The notes beneath the pieces are model-generated. The model did no database searches, was not told the DNA's origin, and worked only from the letters and a program-made list of their open reading frames with translations. This document shows, piece after piece, positions 20,410-29,322 of a stretch of DNA of 64,000 nucleotides (positions are counted from its first letter, which is position 1; the number at the start of each line of letters is the position of its first letter). Source of the DNA: Microbulbifer elongatus (GTDB lineage Bacteria; Pseudomonadota; Gammaproteobacteria; Pseudomonadales; Cellvibrionaceae); the NCBI RefSeq assembly GCF_021165935.1, contig NZ_CP088953.1:2031501-2095500 (forward strand). The letters run 5' to 3'. The position numbers were made by a program, and so were the translations under genes.

Positions 20410-21231
20410 TGCAATTTCCACCGCGTTCAGTAGTTGCGCATACTGACCGGTAATCACATTCATATTGCGCAGCATGATGTCGGTGGTGCCGGTGATGACA
20501 TGGATCTGCCGGGCCTCTGACATCTGCATCTCCCCATCGAAACCGCGACTGGCGTAACTCAGGTGTCCCTGGGTCTTTCTCAGGTTGCGTGTGATATCCG
20601 GCGTATTCAAGGGGCTTTCCAGCAGAAAGGTGAGCATCTGCTCGAACTCTGCCAGGTCCTCATACAGCAAACGGGTGCCCTCACTGCCCGCCACGCCCCA
20701 GTGCTGGGCCACATAATTTTTTGCGATACGCTGAGACAGCATCCGCTGCCGGCCGGATACATTCACCAGTTCCGCGCTGCTGTGATTGGCCAGCGCCTGC
20801 AGGCGCATTACATAAGTATGCGCTGCGGGTAACAGTGTGTTGCTGCGCTGAAACAGTTCCGCTGCGGTAGATTTACTGACCGGCTGGCGGGCAATATCGG
20901 CAAAGGCCCTCCACTCCTCCTGAACCAGCTGCAATGTGCTGATAATCGGCGCTGCAGGTTTGAAACTGGCCAGTTTCGCAAGGTTGCGCTCGAACTCCGT
21001 CATGGAGCGTTCGAACACCTGGCGGTGCTTTTCTACCGATGGCTGTATCCCCTGGAGAATGTAAGATTGGGTAATCCGCTGGGACAGCATACGCTGTCGC
21101 CCGGCGATATTGATGGCGTCGCCCATACTGAATCCGATGGTTGTCGCCGCATCTCGCACGTCTGCCTTTGTGGCGAAAACTGGTGTACTACAAAACAGAA
21201 ATACCAGCAGTAGGGGTAAAGTGTATTTCAT
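20401..21231 (-). CDS. Periplasmic protein with two PilJ/NarX-type sensor repeats
   Basis: A 276-residue protein with a cleavable signal peptide (MKYTLPLLLVFLFCSTPVFA) and two copies of the 'type IV pili methyl-accepting chemotaxis transducer N-terminal' (PilJ-type) helical repeat. Each is marked by GRQRMLSQRI, about 115 residues apart. In NarX/NarQ-type sensors a related helical segment binds nitrate. Here it stands alone: there is no second membrane span, kinase or chemotaxis domain. It is the promoter-distal neighbour of the nitrate porin and transporter genes but is separated from them by a terminator. A periplasmic nitrate-binding accessory role is an inference from this position. Confidence 0.8.
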   Translation of the reverse strand: MKYTLPLLLVFLFCSTPVFATKADVRDAATTIGFSMGDAINIAGRQRMLSQRITQSYILQGIQPSVEKHRQVFERSMTEFERNLAKLASFKPAAPIISTLQLVQEEWRAFADIARQPVSKSTAAELFQRSNTLLPAAHTYVMRLQALANHSSAELVNVSGRQRMLSQRIAKNYVAQHWGVAGSEGTRLLYEDLAEFEQMLTFLLESPLNTPDITRNLRKTQGHLSYASRGFDGEMQMSEARQIHVITGTTDIMLRNMNVITGQYAQLLNAVEIAAR

Positions 21232-21285
21232 AGGCGCTTTCCTGAATGGAAAATGGGGAGGAATTCGAGAGGAAACCGAAAGAAG

Positions 21286-21312
21286 AAAAAGCCCCGGCCA
21301 TGCGGCCGGGTA
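21286..21312 (-). terminator. Intrinsic terminator after the nitrate-locus porin
   Basis: On the minus strand a 7-bp stem (CCCGGCC/GGCCGGG) with a 4-nt loop is followed by CTTTTTC. It ends the nrt-porin transcript and leaves the PilJ-domain gene to its own promoter. Confidence 0.82.
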
Positions 21313-21408
21313 AATACTCAACGAATGATCTCTGGCTTTCCAGGCAACACATCAAGGTTCGTTGCGCTGGGTTCTCGTTATTAAAACCCTGTGAGTGGTT
21401 TCTTCCCG

Positions 21409-22632
21409 TTAGAACTTTGCTGCGGCAGTGAGCCAGAGCTTGTCGGTGTCTACACTGAAGTCGTCGGCACTGAAACTACTGTATTTCACGCTCAGGTTTA
21501 CCCCTGCCAGCTTGCCCGCCACCAGGAATCCCGCCTCGCTTCCCAGTTTGTCCATACCGGATACGCCGCTGTCATCAGAGCTCAGTTGGTGATAGTTGAA
21601 TGCGACCTTGACGCCAGCCAGAGTGGTGCCCACAGACAGGTAGACGTCTTCGATACCGCCGGCGATATTACCGGTGCCGCCACCGAGGAATTTGTCGGTC
21701 CACCCCTGGAATTTATGCAGGGTGGCCAGCGGGGTAATGAACTGACCATCGGCGCCGTCGGCACCCAGTAGCTCATAGCCGCCAGAGAGAGTGACCGCAC
21801 CCAGCTTGTAGCTGCCTTCTGCCAGTAGATAGTCCGCATCGTAGTCGGCAGGGTTGTTCGCCGCGGAAGACTGCATGGCGTATTCCAGCGCATAGGAGAG
21901 GTCGCCCTGACCACCGGCAAAGCGCACGCCGTAGGTGTCGGTGGAGAAGGCCGCGGCGTCCTCATTATCGATCAGGTAGGCGTAACCGCTCAGGGTGCCT
22001 GCAGGCAGCCCGGCATACTTGCCATTCAACAGGTAAGTGTCATTGGTGTGGTCGCCTACCGGGCTGTCCTCACCAAAAATTCGGTTGACGTTGCTGACCC
22101 GCGCCAGGAACAGAGTGGTATCGGCAAGGCTGGTATTGGTCACGCTGAAGGCGTCGTAGGTCTGTTCGTTCTGACGGAAGCCGACACCGCCGACAAAGCG
22201 CTGGTTGTCGAGAAGAATGCGCTGACGCCCGTATTTGAAGGTAGTGCCACCGGTGGCGTAAGCCAGATAGGCCTGATTGACTTCGGTGCCTTCGGGGTCG
22301 CCCACACCACCCTCAAAATCAGTCATGTGCGTAACATCGTCCATTTCGATCAGCGTGCTGAACCCTTCGTAGGCTGCGGAAGTAAAGGTCAGGCGGGTCT
22401 GCAGGCTGGTCAGGTCCACATCGGTGCCGTCCACATCCACAAACTCCGAGCGGGCACGGAAGCCGAGGGTCACGTCCCCCTGAGACAGGGCGTCCGCGAA
22501 GCTGTTCACTTCCGGTGCCTGCTGCTCGGACATTTCCTGGGCGAACCCAGGTGCTGTAGCGATGATACTTACGGTGAGCGCGAGCAGGTTCTTGCGCAGT
22601 GAGAAATGGGAAAAAGGATTCTGATTTTTCAT
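21409..22632 (-). CDS. Outer-membrane porin, alginate-export (AlgE-like) family
   Basis: A 407-residue protein with a signal peptide (ending PGFAQ), alternating beta-barrel sequence and a C-terminal Phe (LTAAAKF), as needed for outer-membrane insertion. It resembles 'alginate export family' porins (TLGFRARSEFVDVDG, FKYGRQRILLDNQRFVG). It lies ~50 bases downstream of the ABC ATPase gene, in the same direction, and ends in a terminator. In this position it more likely helps nitrate or a related anion cross the outer membrane than alginate; that is inference from neighbours. Confidence 0.82.
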   Translation of the reverse strand: MKNQNPFSHFSLRKNLLALTVSIIATAPGFAQEMSEQQAPEVNSFADALSQGDVTLGFRARSEFVDVDGTDVDLTSLQTRLTFTSAAYEGFSTLIEMDDVTHMTDFEGGVGDPEGTEVNQAYLAYATGGTTFKYGRQRILLDNQRFVGGVGFRQNEQTYDAFSVTNTSLADTTLFLARVSNVNRIFGEDSPVGDHTNDTYLLNGKYAGLPAGTLSGYAYLIDNEDAAAFSTDTYGVRFAGGQGDLSYALEYAMQSSAANNPADYDADYLLAEGSYKLGAVTLSGGYELLGADGADGQFITPLATLHKFQGWTDKFLGGGTGNIAGGIEDVYLSVGTTLAGVKVAFNYHQLSSDDSGVSGMDKLGSEAGFLVAGKLAGVNLSVKYSSFSADDFSVDTDKLWLTAAAKF

Positions 22633-22684
22633 ATTGTTTTCCTGTTGCGGAGATTAAAAGCCGGGTCAGCAAGGCGCAATAGAA

Positions 22685-23566
22685 TCAGGCGGCGTCTTCC
22701 ACCGCTTCGTTCTGTGTGTGGCCTGTTGTGGTGTTTTCTGTCGTCTGCATGGGTTTGGCGGCGGCCTTTTTAACGGGAACGTCGGGCTTGCTGTGCCGTT
22801 CGTGCAGGAACTTCAGCACCTTGGTTCGGTACTGGTTGTAGAGCGGGTCGTCCGCCAGTTCCAGGCGGTGGCGCGGGCGCTCCAGGTCAACGTCGAGAAT
22901 CTCACCGATGGTGGCGGCGGGGCCGTTGGTCATCATCACAATGCGGTCTGATAACAATACGGCTTCATCCACATCGTGGGTGATCATGATCACCGTGTTG
23001 TTCAACTCCGCCTGGATCTCCATCAGGGAGTCCTGCATATGTGCGCGGGTCAATGCATCCAGGGCGCCAAAGGGTTCATCCATCAGCAGTACCTTGGGCT
23101 GCATGGCCAGGGCACGGGCGATACCCACACGCTGCTTCATACCGCCGGAAATTTCATCCGGGCGCTTGTGCAGGGCGTGGCTCATATGCACCAGATCAAG
23201 ATTGTGTTCGATCCACTCGCGCATTTCGGTTTTGGATTTGCTGTTACCAAAAACCTGTTTGACCGCCAGCTCCACATTCTCATAGGCGGTGAGCCAGGGG
23301 AGAAGAGAGTGGTTCTGGAAGACCACTGCGCGCTCCGGGCCCGGCTCGGCTACTTCCTTGCCATTGAGAATCACGCCGCCGCGGGTTGCCTGGTAAAGGC
23401 CCGCAACCACATTCAGGACGGTGGATTTGCCGCAGCCGGAGTGGCCGATCAGGGAGACAAACTCTCCCTGGGCAATTTTCAGATCGACATCCCGCAGAGC
23501 GGTAAACGGGCCCTTGGGGGTCGGGAATTCCATATCGATGTGGCTGATGTCGAGAAGTACGCTCAT
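22685..23566 (-). CDS. nrtC: Nitrate ABC transporter ATP-binding protein
   Basis: A 293-residue ATPase subunit of the nitrate/sulfonate/bicarbonate class. It has Walker A GHSGCGKST, a Q-loop (VVFQNHSLLPWL), signature ISGGMKQRVGIARAL, Walker B VLLMDEPFGALDALTR and the switch MITHDVDEA. After the domain there is a ~45-residue low-complexity tail (KKAAAKP...TENTTTG) with no substrate-binding domain, unlike cyanobacterial NrtC. By architecture it is closer to NrtD/NasD, so the symbol is approximate. It is the third gene of the nrtA-nrtB-nrtC operon and powers nitrate import. Confidence 0.87.
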   Translation of the reverse strand: MSVLLDISHIDMEFPTPKGPFTALRDVDLKIAQGEFVSLIGHSGCGKSTVLNVVAGLYQATRGGVILNGKEVAEPGPERAVVFQNHSLLPWLTAYENVELAVKQVFGNSKSKTEMREWIEHNLDLVHMSHALHKRPDEISGGMKQRVGIARALAMQPKVLLMDEPFGALDALTRAHMQDSLMEIQAELNNTVIMITHDVDEAVLLSDRIVMMTNGPAATIGEILDVDLERPRHRLELADDPLYNQYRTKVLKFLHERHSKPDVPVKKAAAKPMQTTENTTTGHTQNEAVEDAA

Positions 23567-23624
23567 TGGTTCATTCTCCGTAAAATTTGTGACCGGGTAC
23601 AGTTTGTTACTGGTTCGGAAGGGG

Positions 23625-24629
23625 TTACTGGTTTGCCGATTTATCCCAGGAGACCAGTTTCTGCAGGGTGAGCATGCCGCGATCCAGCAGGAAACCGATC
23701 ACACCGATCACCAGTACCGCGGCCATGATTCGCGCCAGGGAGTTGGAGCTGCCGTTCTGGAATTCATCCCATACGAACTTTCCGAGGCCGGGGTTTTGCG
23801 CCAGCATTTCTGCGGCAATCAGTACCATCCAGGCCACGCCGAGCGACAGACGCATACCGGTAAAAATCATCGGGACCGATGCGGGTAGTACGATTTTCTG
23901 TACATGGCGCAGGGCGGGCAGGCGCAGTACCTTGCTGACATTCACCAGGTCCTTGTCGATACCGGCAACACCCACGGCGGTATTGATGACCATGGGCCAC
24001 AGGCAGCACAGGGTGACGGTAATCAGGGAGACCAGGAAGGATTTGGCTACCACTGGATCGGGCGTTGCGTAGAGCGCGGAAACCACCATGGTGACCAGGG
24101 GTAGCCAGGCGAGTGGCGATACCGGTTTGAACACCTGAATGATGGGGTTGATCGCATTGTTGAGCGGTTTACTGAGACCAATGGCGATGCCTAGGGGAAT
24201 GGCAATGGCTACCGCCAACAGAAAGCCGCTCATCACGGTTACCAGACTGGTAATAATCTGATCGAGAAAAGTTTCCTTGCCGGTATAGGCGCGGATTCTG
24301 GGTTCGTAGCTCGGGTCCTTGGCTACACGCTCTGCGTTACGTTTTTCCTGGCGTTCATAAAACGCCTGCTCCTTCTCTCGTGAGCGTTGATGTTCGTCGT
24401 ACAGGGCATTGAACTGCTCCATTACCGCCGCCGGGCCGGGGAATTTCCCGAGGGATGTGTCAATATTCTGTGCGGTGATCGACCACAACAGCAGAAACGC
24501 GAGGATGCCGGCGAGTGGTAATGCGACCAGTCGGATGGCGCTGCTGACAAGAGCGCCAGTGAGTAGCTCGCTCAGTTGCGGCAGCTTGAAGCCCGATATT
24601 TTTTCGGCATTCACCGTGGTGGTATTCAT
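23625..24629 (-). CDS. nrtB: Nitrate ABC transporter permease
   Basis: A 334-residue inner-membrane permease. One membrane segment (~30-52) is followed by a charged loop (QRSREKEQAFYERQEKRN, probably periplasmic) and then a five- to six-helix BPD-type transport domain. The coupling motif is AAEMLAQNPGLGKFVWDE. The large loop between the first two helices is characteristic of NtrB/NrtB-type permeases. It lies between nrtA and nrtC, with short gaps, in a single operon. Confidence 0.88.
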   Translation of the reverse strand: MNTTTVNAEKISGFKLPQLSELLTGALVSSAIRLVALPLAGILAFLLLWSITAQNIDTSLGKFPGPAAVMEQFNALYDEHQRSREKEQAFYERQEKRNAERVAKDPSYEPRIRAYTGKETFLDQIITSLVTVMSGFLLAVAIAIPLGIAIGLSKPLNNAINPIIQVFKPVSPLAWLPLVTMVVSALYATPDPVVAKSFLVSLITVTLCCLWPMVINTAVGVAGIDKDLVNVSKVLRLPALRHVQKIVLPASVPMIFTGMRLSLGVAWMVLIAAEMLAQNPGLGKFVWDEFQNGSSNSLARIMAAVLVIGVIGFLLDRGMLTLQKLVSWDKSANQ

Positions 24630-24752
24630 TCCTGTTACCTCTGCACACGAGTTGAGTATTTTTGAGAGGGGGGTGAGCGTATCGTTTTGTTTTGGCGATG
24701 CTGACCGGGACGCCCGGTCAGCACCCTGCTCATATATCGGCGAAAAAGTGCG

Positions 24753-26129
24753 TTACAGTTTCTGACCGGACTTCAGCCCAATCGCGAACTTCTCAATGTA
24801 TTCGTTGGGTTTCTGGCCGTTGTAGACGATACCGTCGATAAAATGCGTTTGCGGGTTGCGGAAGCCATCCTCTGTTTCAAAATCCGGGAACTGATCGGCG
24901 GTGGCCAGCTCTTCTTCGATCAGGGACTTGGCGGCAGCGGCGTAGATGTCAGGGCGGTAAACCTTGGCTGCGAGATCCTTGTACCACTGATCCGGTTTGT
25001 CTTCAGAGATCTGGCCCCAGCGGCGCATCTGGGTGAGGTACCAGATAGCATCGGAGTAGTAGGGATAGGTTGCGTTATAGCGGAAGAAAACGTTGAAGTC
25101 CGGAACTTCGCGCTTGTCCCCTTTTTCGTATTCGAAGGTGCCGGTCATGCTATTGGCAATCACATCGTAGTCCGCCCCCACATAGTTGGACTGGGACAGG
25201 ATCTTCACGGCTTCCGGGCGGTTCGCATTGTTGTTCTCATCCAGCCACATGGCGGCGCGGATCAATGCACGGGTGACACGTACGGTGGTGTTAGGGTATT
25301 TCTCGGCGAACTCCCTGGTGATTCCGAATACTTTCTCCGGGTTGTCTTTCCAGATCTCGTAGTCGGTGACGACCGGCACGCCGATGTCCTTGAACACCGC
25401 CTGCTGGTTCCAGGGCTCGCCGACGCAGTAGCCATAGATGGTGCCCGCTTCCAGGGTGGCCGGCATTTGCGGTGGTGGGGTTACCGACAGCAGCGCGTCG
25501 GCATCGATCTGACCGGAGGTATCGCCTTTATGCGGAGCGTAGAAGCCTGGGTGAATGCCGCCCGCGGCCAGCCAGTAGCGCAGTTCGTAGTTGTGGGTGG
25601 ATACCGGGAACACCATGCCCATGTTGAAGGGCTTGCCATCGGCCTTGTACTTCTCGACCACCGGCTTCAGCGCATCCGCCTTGATCGGGTGTACCGGGCG
25701 GCCGTCTTCCATCTTGGGGATATTCGGCTTCATCTCTTCCCAGATGGCGTTGGAGACGGTGATGCCGTTGCCGTTCAGATCCATGGAGAAGGGGGTGATG
25801 ATATCGGCCTTGGTGCCGAAACCCATGGTGGCAGCGATAGGCTGGCCCGCCAGCATATGGGCGCCGTCAAGGCGGCCATCGATTACACCGTCCAGCAGCA
25901 CTTTCCAGTTGGCCTGGGCCTCGATGGTGACGTAGAGACCTTCGTCCTCGAAAAAGCCTTTCTCATAGGCAATGGCGATGGGGGCCATGTCGGTGAGTTT
26001 GATAAAGCCGAAGGTGAGCTCTTCTTTTTCGGGGTAGCCCAGTTCTTTCCCACTGGCCGGCGTGATGGTGAAACCCACCGCCAGTGCAAGCGATGCAGCG
26101 AGTGTTTTTACGGGTTTTTTCCAGCTCAT
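24753..26129 (-). CDS. nrtA: Nitrate ABC transporter substrate-binding protein
   Basis: A 458-residue periplasmic binding protein of the NrtA/CmpA family with a signal peptide ([20 protein letters not shown]). It has the family segments [42 protein letters not shown] and [14 protein letters not shown], which lie around the anion pocket. No lipobox is seen, so it is probably soluble in the periplasm. ATG 26129 is the start: upstream in-frame sequence runs through the leader and is not protein-like. It is the first gene of the operon, under a sigma-54 promoter and leader attenuator. Confidence 0.92.
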   Translation of the reverse strand: MSWKKPVKTLAASLALAVGFTITPASGKELGYPEKEELTFGFIKLTDMAPIAIAYEKGFFEDEGLYVTIEAQANWKVLLDGVIDGRLDGAHMLAGQPIAATMGFGTKADIITPFSMDLNGNGITVSNAIWEEMKPNIPKMEDGRPVHPIKADALKPVVEKYKADGKPFNMGMVFPVSTHNYELRYWLAAGGIHPGFYAPHKGDTSGQIDADALLSVTPPPQMPATLEAGTIYGYCVGEPWNQQAVFKDIGVPVVTDYEIWKDNPEKVFGITREFAEKYPNTTVRVTRALIRAAMWLDENNNANRPEAVKILSQSNYVGADYDVIANSMTGTFEYEKGDKREVPDFNVFFRYNATYPYYSDAIWYLTQMRRWGQISEDKPDQWYKDLAAKVYRPDIYAAAAKSLIEEELATADQFPDFETEDGFRNPQTHFIDGIVYNGQKPNEYIEKFAIGLKSGQKL

Positions 26130-26230
26130 AATTTTTATGCTCCAGGTTCCTGTTTTCGATTTTTTCTGTGTTCCGTATACCCGTTGATCGCAGTTGATAC
26201 CGCAGTTGCTACCAAGGCAGAAAAAAGTGC

Positions 26231-26281
26231 AAAAAAAAACGCTCACCAAACGCCCGTTGCCTGGAACGGGGTTGGTGAGCG
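26231..26281 (-). terminator. Leader attenuator (intrinsic terminator) upstream of nrtA
   Basis: On the minus strand a strong two-part stem is seen. The outer 10-bp arms are 26272-26281 with 26240-26249, and the inner arms are CCCGTT/AACGGG with hexaloop CCAGGC. It is followed by nine T residues (26239-26231). It lies ~100 bases before the nrtA start and well downstream of the promoter. Full transcription of nrtABC therefore needs antitermination, as in nas leaders controlled by NasR/NasT-type ANTAR proteins. Confidence 0.85.
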
Positions 26282-26330
26282 CCTCTGCTCAGGGGCAAGC
26301 GCCGGTGCGCTGCCAGACTGTTTTTTATCG

Positions 26331-26346
26331 GAGCCGCCAAGGGCTC
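26331..26346 (-). promoter_or_regulatory. Upstream leader hairpin, possible ANTAR-protein target
   Basis: On the minus strand GAGCC-CTTGGC-GGCTC forms a 5-bp stem with a hexaloop, ~50 bases before the attenuator, whose own apical loop is also six bases (CCAGGC). Two consecutive hexaloop hairpins, the second in the terminator, are the known ANTAR antitermination plan. G at loop position 4 fits both loops. The usual A at position 1 is C in both, so binding is unproven. Confidence 0.4.
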
Positions 26347-26434
26347 TATCAACGGAGATGAATTTCGTACTTGAGCGTGATCCGATCTGGTGCCTACTGT
26401 GGTCGCCGGTCTGGATCGCTGTTAAAGGTCGTAT

Positions 26435-26450
26435 TGCAGACTCCGTGCCA
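26435..26450 (-). promoter_or_regulatory. Sigma-54 promoter of the nitrate transport operon
   Basis: The minus strand reads TGGCACGGAGTCTGCA, one base off the sigma-54 consensus TGGCACGN4TTGCA, with the -24 GG and -12 GC exactly 10 bases apart. The start of transcription would be near 26424, giving a ~295-base leader that contains the hairpin and attenuator. This implies control by an enhancer-binding protein such as NtrC. No convincing NtrC site was identified upstream, and 26451-26780 holds no gene. Confidence 0.78.
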
Positions 26451-26781
26451 ACTTTTGCTGCACAGCTTTTGCGGAAGGGGCGGGGCGCAGTCGCGCAGGT
26501 TTACCGTAGCGGGGCGCCCGGTGTAGGCGGGCTTTACGCTAAGTGGTTGTATTTCAACGGGGTTTTTGGGCGTTGCTGGCAATCGCCTGGGCTGCCGGTG
26601 GTGTGTTTGCATGACGCCGAGAATGCCGGAGGAAAAAGGCTACTGGCGCTAAATACATGGTAAACGGGCATTGGATTCCGTGCTCCGGTGCGCTGGCGGA
26701 TTGTTGTTCCGGTGTATCGTGGTGCACATTCGGTGCGCAGATCCGAATTGTTTTGGTGCGCTGGCATTATCGTGAGGCAAT

Positions 26782-26810
26782 AAAAAAGCCGGGTGTTACC
26801 ACCCGGCTTT
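26782..26810 (-). terminator. Intrinsic terminator after fadL
   Basis: On the minus strand an 8-bp stem (GCCGGGTG/CACCCGGC) with a 4-nt loop is followed by six T residues. Confidence 0.9.
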
Positions 26811-26839
26811 GCATGAACCTGCGTCTGTCCTTTCGGGGA

Positions 26840-28243
26840 TCAGAAGCTGTAGTTCAGGCCAACACCTGCAATCCAGGCTTCCAGGTTGGTGGTGCCGCCA
26901 TCAAAGTAGGTGTTGAGTGCGCCGCCCAGTGCCGCAACCGGCAGGCTGGAAAACTCCTGGATCGGTGCATCGTCACCCCAGATATACGCAAGGCCGCCAT
27001 CGATGCTCAACTGGTTGTTGAATTTGTAGGTGCCGCCAAAGGTTACCCACTGGCGATCGTTGTCTGGAATAGACAGCGTACGCCAGGTGATATCACGGCC
27101 TACCAGTTCACTTTCTTCGGTGTAGAGACCATCACGGGCAGCACCCTCGTCATAGGCATAGCCCATGCGCCAGGTTACTTCTTCACAGGGGTAGTACTCC
27201 AGACCTACGCTGTAACGCCAGCCGGTCTTGAAGTTCTCTTCCTTGATGTGCAGCGGGTTGTACGGCAGGTAGGGCTCGCCGCCAACAGTCTGGTCAGGGA
27301 AAAACGCTTCCAGGCGCTCAAAATCGTCCCAGTCGGTCCAGGTGGCGCCCACCGCCAGGCCCCACTCCTTGTTGAAGCGGTGATACAGGCCGATCTCCGC
27401 GACATCCGGCAGATCCAGAGTCAGGTCGGCGGGTTCGTTGTCAAATGGCAAACCGTTTATCACGGAGGGCAGAAGATCCGAGTCGACATCCGCATCGAGT
27501 TTCGGGTCGAACTCAGCCTGGTAGGAAATACCGACGCGGGTGCGGTCGGTGATGTTCCACAGGGCACCGATTGCCCAGCTGGTATCCCAGTCGTCGCCGC
27601 TGGCGTTCAGAATTTTGGCATTGGACAGTGACGGGTCCACCGGGAAGTCATTGGGGACCTTAGTGTTCAGGGTGGCGTCCGCATACAGGAAGTTGACGGA
27701 TACCCCAACGCTGAATACGTCGCGGTAGTTGTAGGCCACAGACGGTGCGAGGTTGACGGTCAGCAGCTCCGTTTTATCGGAGATATGGGTTACCAGCCAG
27801 TTGGAGTCGAAATCGGTTTCCAGGCCGTAGTCGGCATTCATCGCAAAACCGAACGACCAGCAGTCATCAATGGGTACCGCCACATAGCCGAACGGCACAA
27901 TCGCATCGGTGGCGTAATCGTTGGCCTCCTGGTAGAGAGGTTCGGTCAGCGGAAACTCGCCATTGGGGGTCTGGGCGAAAAACTGGGTGTAACCGGCGGC
28001 ATCGATTTCCGGGTCCACGTAGTTGAAGCCGCCAGTGATGGTGATGCGGTCAAACAGCGCAGAACCTGCGGGGTTGCGGGCGAGAATGGCGGCGTTATCA
28101 CCGATGGTGTTCTCGGCGGCATAGGCGCGGCCCAGGCCACTGACACTGGATTCCTGAAGTGCAAAGCCAGCCGCCATGGCGCCGCTGGATGCGGAACAGA
28201 TTGCTGCCGCTAATGCGGCTCTGCGCAAAGTTTTGATAGTCAT
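26840..28243 (-). CDS. fadL: FadL-family outer-membrane transporter for hydrophobic compounds
   Basis: A 467-residue beta-barrel with a signal peptide ending SGAMA. It then has the FadL N-terminal hatch signature (AGFALQESSVSGLGRAYAAE ... NPAG) containing the NPA motif of the family, and a C-terminal aromatic residue (LNYSF). These proteins let long-chain fatty acids or other hydrophobic molecules diffuse laterally from the outer membrane. It is a single-gene unit with its own terminator. The exact substrate is unknown, since environmental paralogs also carry hydrocarbons. Confidence 0.9.
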   Translation of the reverse strand: MTIKTLRRAALAAAICSASSGAMAAGFALQESSVSGLGRAYAAENTIGDNAAILARNPAGSALFDRITITGGFNYVDPEIDAAGYTQFFAQTPNGEFPLTEPLYQEANDYATDAIVPFGYVAVPIDDCWSFGFAMNADYGLETDFDSNWLVTHISDKTELLTVNLAPSVAYNYRDVFSVGVSVNFLYADATLNTKVPNDFPVDPSLSNAKILNASGDDWDTSWAIGALWNITDRTRVGISYQAEFDPKLDADVDSDLLPSVINGLPFDNEPADLTLDLPDVAEIGLYHRFNKEWGLAVGATWTDWDDFERLEAFFPDQTVGGEPYLPYNPLHIKEENFKTGWRYSVGLEYYPCEEVTWRMGYAYDEGAARDGLYTEESELVGRDITWRTLSIPDNDRQWVTFGGTYKFNNQLSIDGGLAYIWGDDAPIQEFSSLPVAALGGALNTYFDGGTTNLEAWIAGVGLNYSF

Positions 28244-28354
28244 GAGGTCCCACTCTTTTGCTGAAAATTATGCCAGCGGGAATTTGGCCCAATACTGGCG
28301 AAGAAGCTTTTCCAGAAAGTTTTTGCTTCAAGCAAACAAATTCCCAGTAGCTTG

Positions 28355-28380
28355 ATTCTAGCAGTGCGAATTTTACGCAC
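28355..28380 (-). promoter_or_regulatory. Candidate fadL promoter with overlapping inverted repeat
   Basis: The minus strand has TAGAAT (28360-28355), a possible -10. Immediately upstream is the inverted repeat GTGCG-N7-CGCAC (28364-28380), placed where a repressor could block polymerase. No good -35 is seen and no regulator is assigned. Confidence 0.3.
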
Positions 28381-28471
28381 GGGGAGAATGCGACGACTTT
28401 ATAGTAGCCTGTAGCGGAAAAGTCTACGGTTTGTCGTAAATTTTTTGTATAGATGTGAAAAAAATTTCTAA

Positions 28472-29245
28472 TTATTTTTGCGCGCTGATTTGTTTTCCAT
28501 TAATGGATAATTTTGTCAGGGTGATCTGGTAGCTTTTGCCATTTTCTTCGCGCTGCATCAGCTTTACCAGTGCGTAGTTCCACTCGGGGGCAAACCAGAT
28601 GTTGGTGACGCGCGCGGCATCCTCGTCGCGCACTCTCTGTACTTTAATGGTTTTTACTTTGCCCATGGGAGTGCTGATCGTTTCTTCGCCCGCCACCTCA
28701 AATTCGTAGTCGCGGATTTTTTTTCCATCGGCTACCTGATACTTCAGTGGTTTTTTGCCATTGGCGATATCCAGCGCCAGCTGCAGCTGGTAGCTGATTT
28801 TGTCCTGGGTATTTGCTGGCGCGTTTTCGATACTGCGGGATTTATCGTAGATGTTCAGAATGCGCTTGCCGTCGTCTTCAAAACTGAGGGCTGTGTGACG
28901 ATCCCGGCCCAGTCCGGATTTCTGATAATCGTAGTGCTGGGGAGTGAGCCGGGTACCCTGTTGGGCGAAGCGGGAATATTCCTCGATTTTCGCAAACATG
29001 GAATGCGCGGAAAAATCCAGGCGCCAGCTTTGCGGGCTACCGGTTAATTTGCGTTCGGCTTTGACGCCAAACCCACTGAACTCTGCCTCGTAAATGGCAG
29101 TGAACGGAACCAGCACGTTGGAGGCAGCGGTATTCGTGGCGGGGGGGGCACTATCGGCTTCGCTCTGAGCGTAGCTCGGCAGGCCAGTAAGCAGGGTGGA
29201 TAGAAAGAAACAGACTGATGCGGTAGCAACGGCGAAACGATTCAA
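28472..29245 (-). CDS. DUF3108 periplasmic protein
   Basis: A 257-residue exported protein of the DUF3108 family: a signal peptide ending SYAQS, a Ser/Ala/Thr linker, then a mostly beta domain (YEAEFSGFGVKAERKL through VRDEDAARVTNIWFAPEWN). No function is established. The start is TTG at 29245, chosen because GGAGG lies exactly 7 nt upstream and it places the hydrophobic signal at the N-terminus. It follows purN by 77 bases, the arrangement also seen in Pseudomonas, so it is likely the last gene of the purM-purN transcript. Confidence 0.85.
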   Translation of the reverse strand: MNRFAVATASVCFFLSTLLTGLPSYAQSEADSAPPATNTAASNVLVPFTAIYEAEFSGFGVKAERKLTGSPQSWRLDFSAHSMFAKIEEYSRFAQQGTRLTPQHYDYQKSGLGRDRHTALSFEDDGKRILNIYDKSRSIENAPANTQDKISYQLQLALDIANGKKPLKYQVADGKKIRDYEFEVAGEETISTPMGKVKTIKVQRVRDEDAARVTNIWFAPEWNYALVKLMQREENGKSYQITLTKLSINGKQISAQK

Positions 29246-29322
29246 GGGACAACCTCCGGCCTTATTTTCGACTTCCATTCACTTGGGATCGGGTGTCTGG
29301 CCGGAAGTCTAGCAGTCCGGCC

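Noticed and set aside
24843-26663. A 606-codon + strand frame opposite nrtA
   Set aside because: It is antisense to a clear nitrate-binding protein gene and runs through the attenuator and sigma-54 promoter.
26719-26745. GCAC-N5-GTGC, considered as an NtrC site for the nitrate operon
   Set aside because: The arm spacing is 5, not the 7 of the classic site, and it lies ~300 bases upstream of the sigma-54 start.
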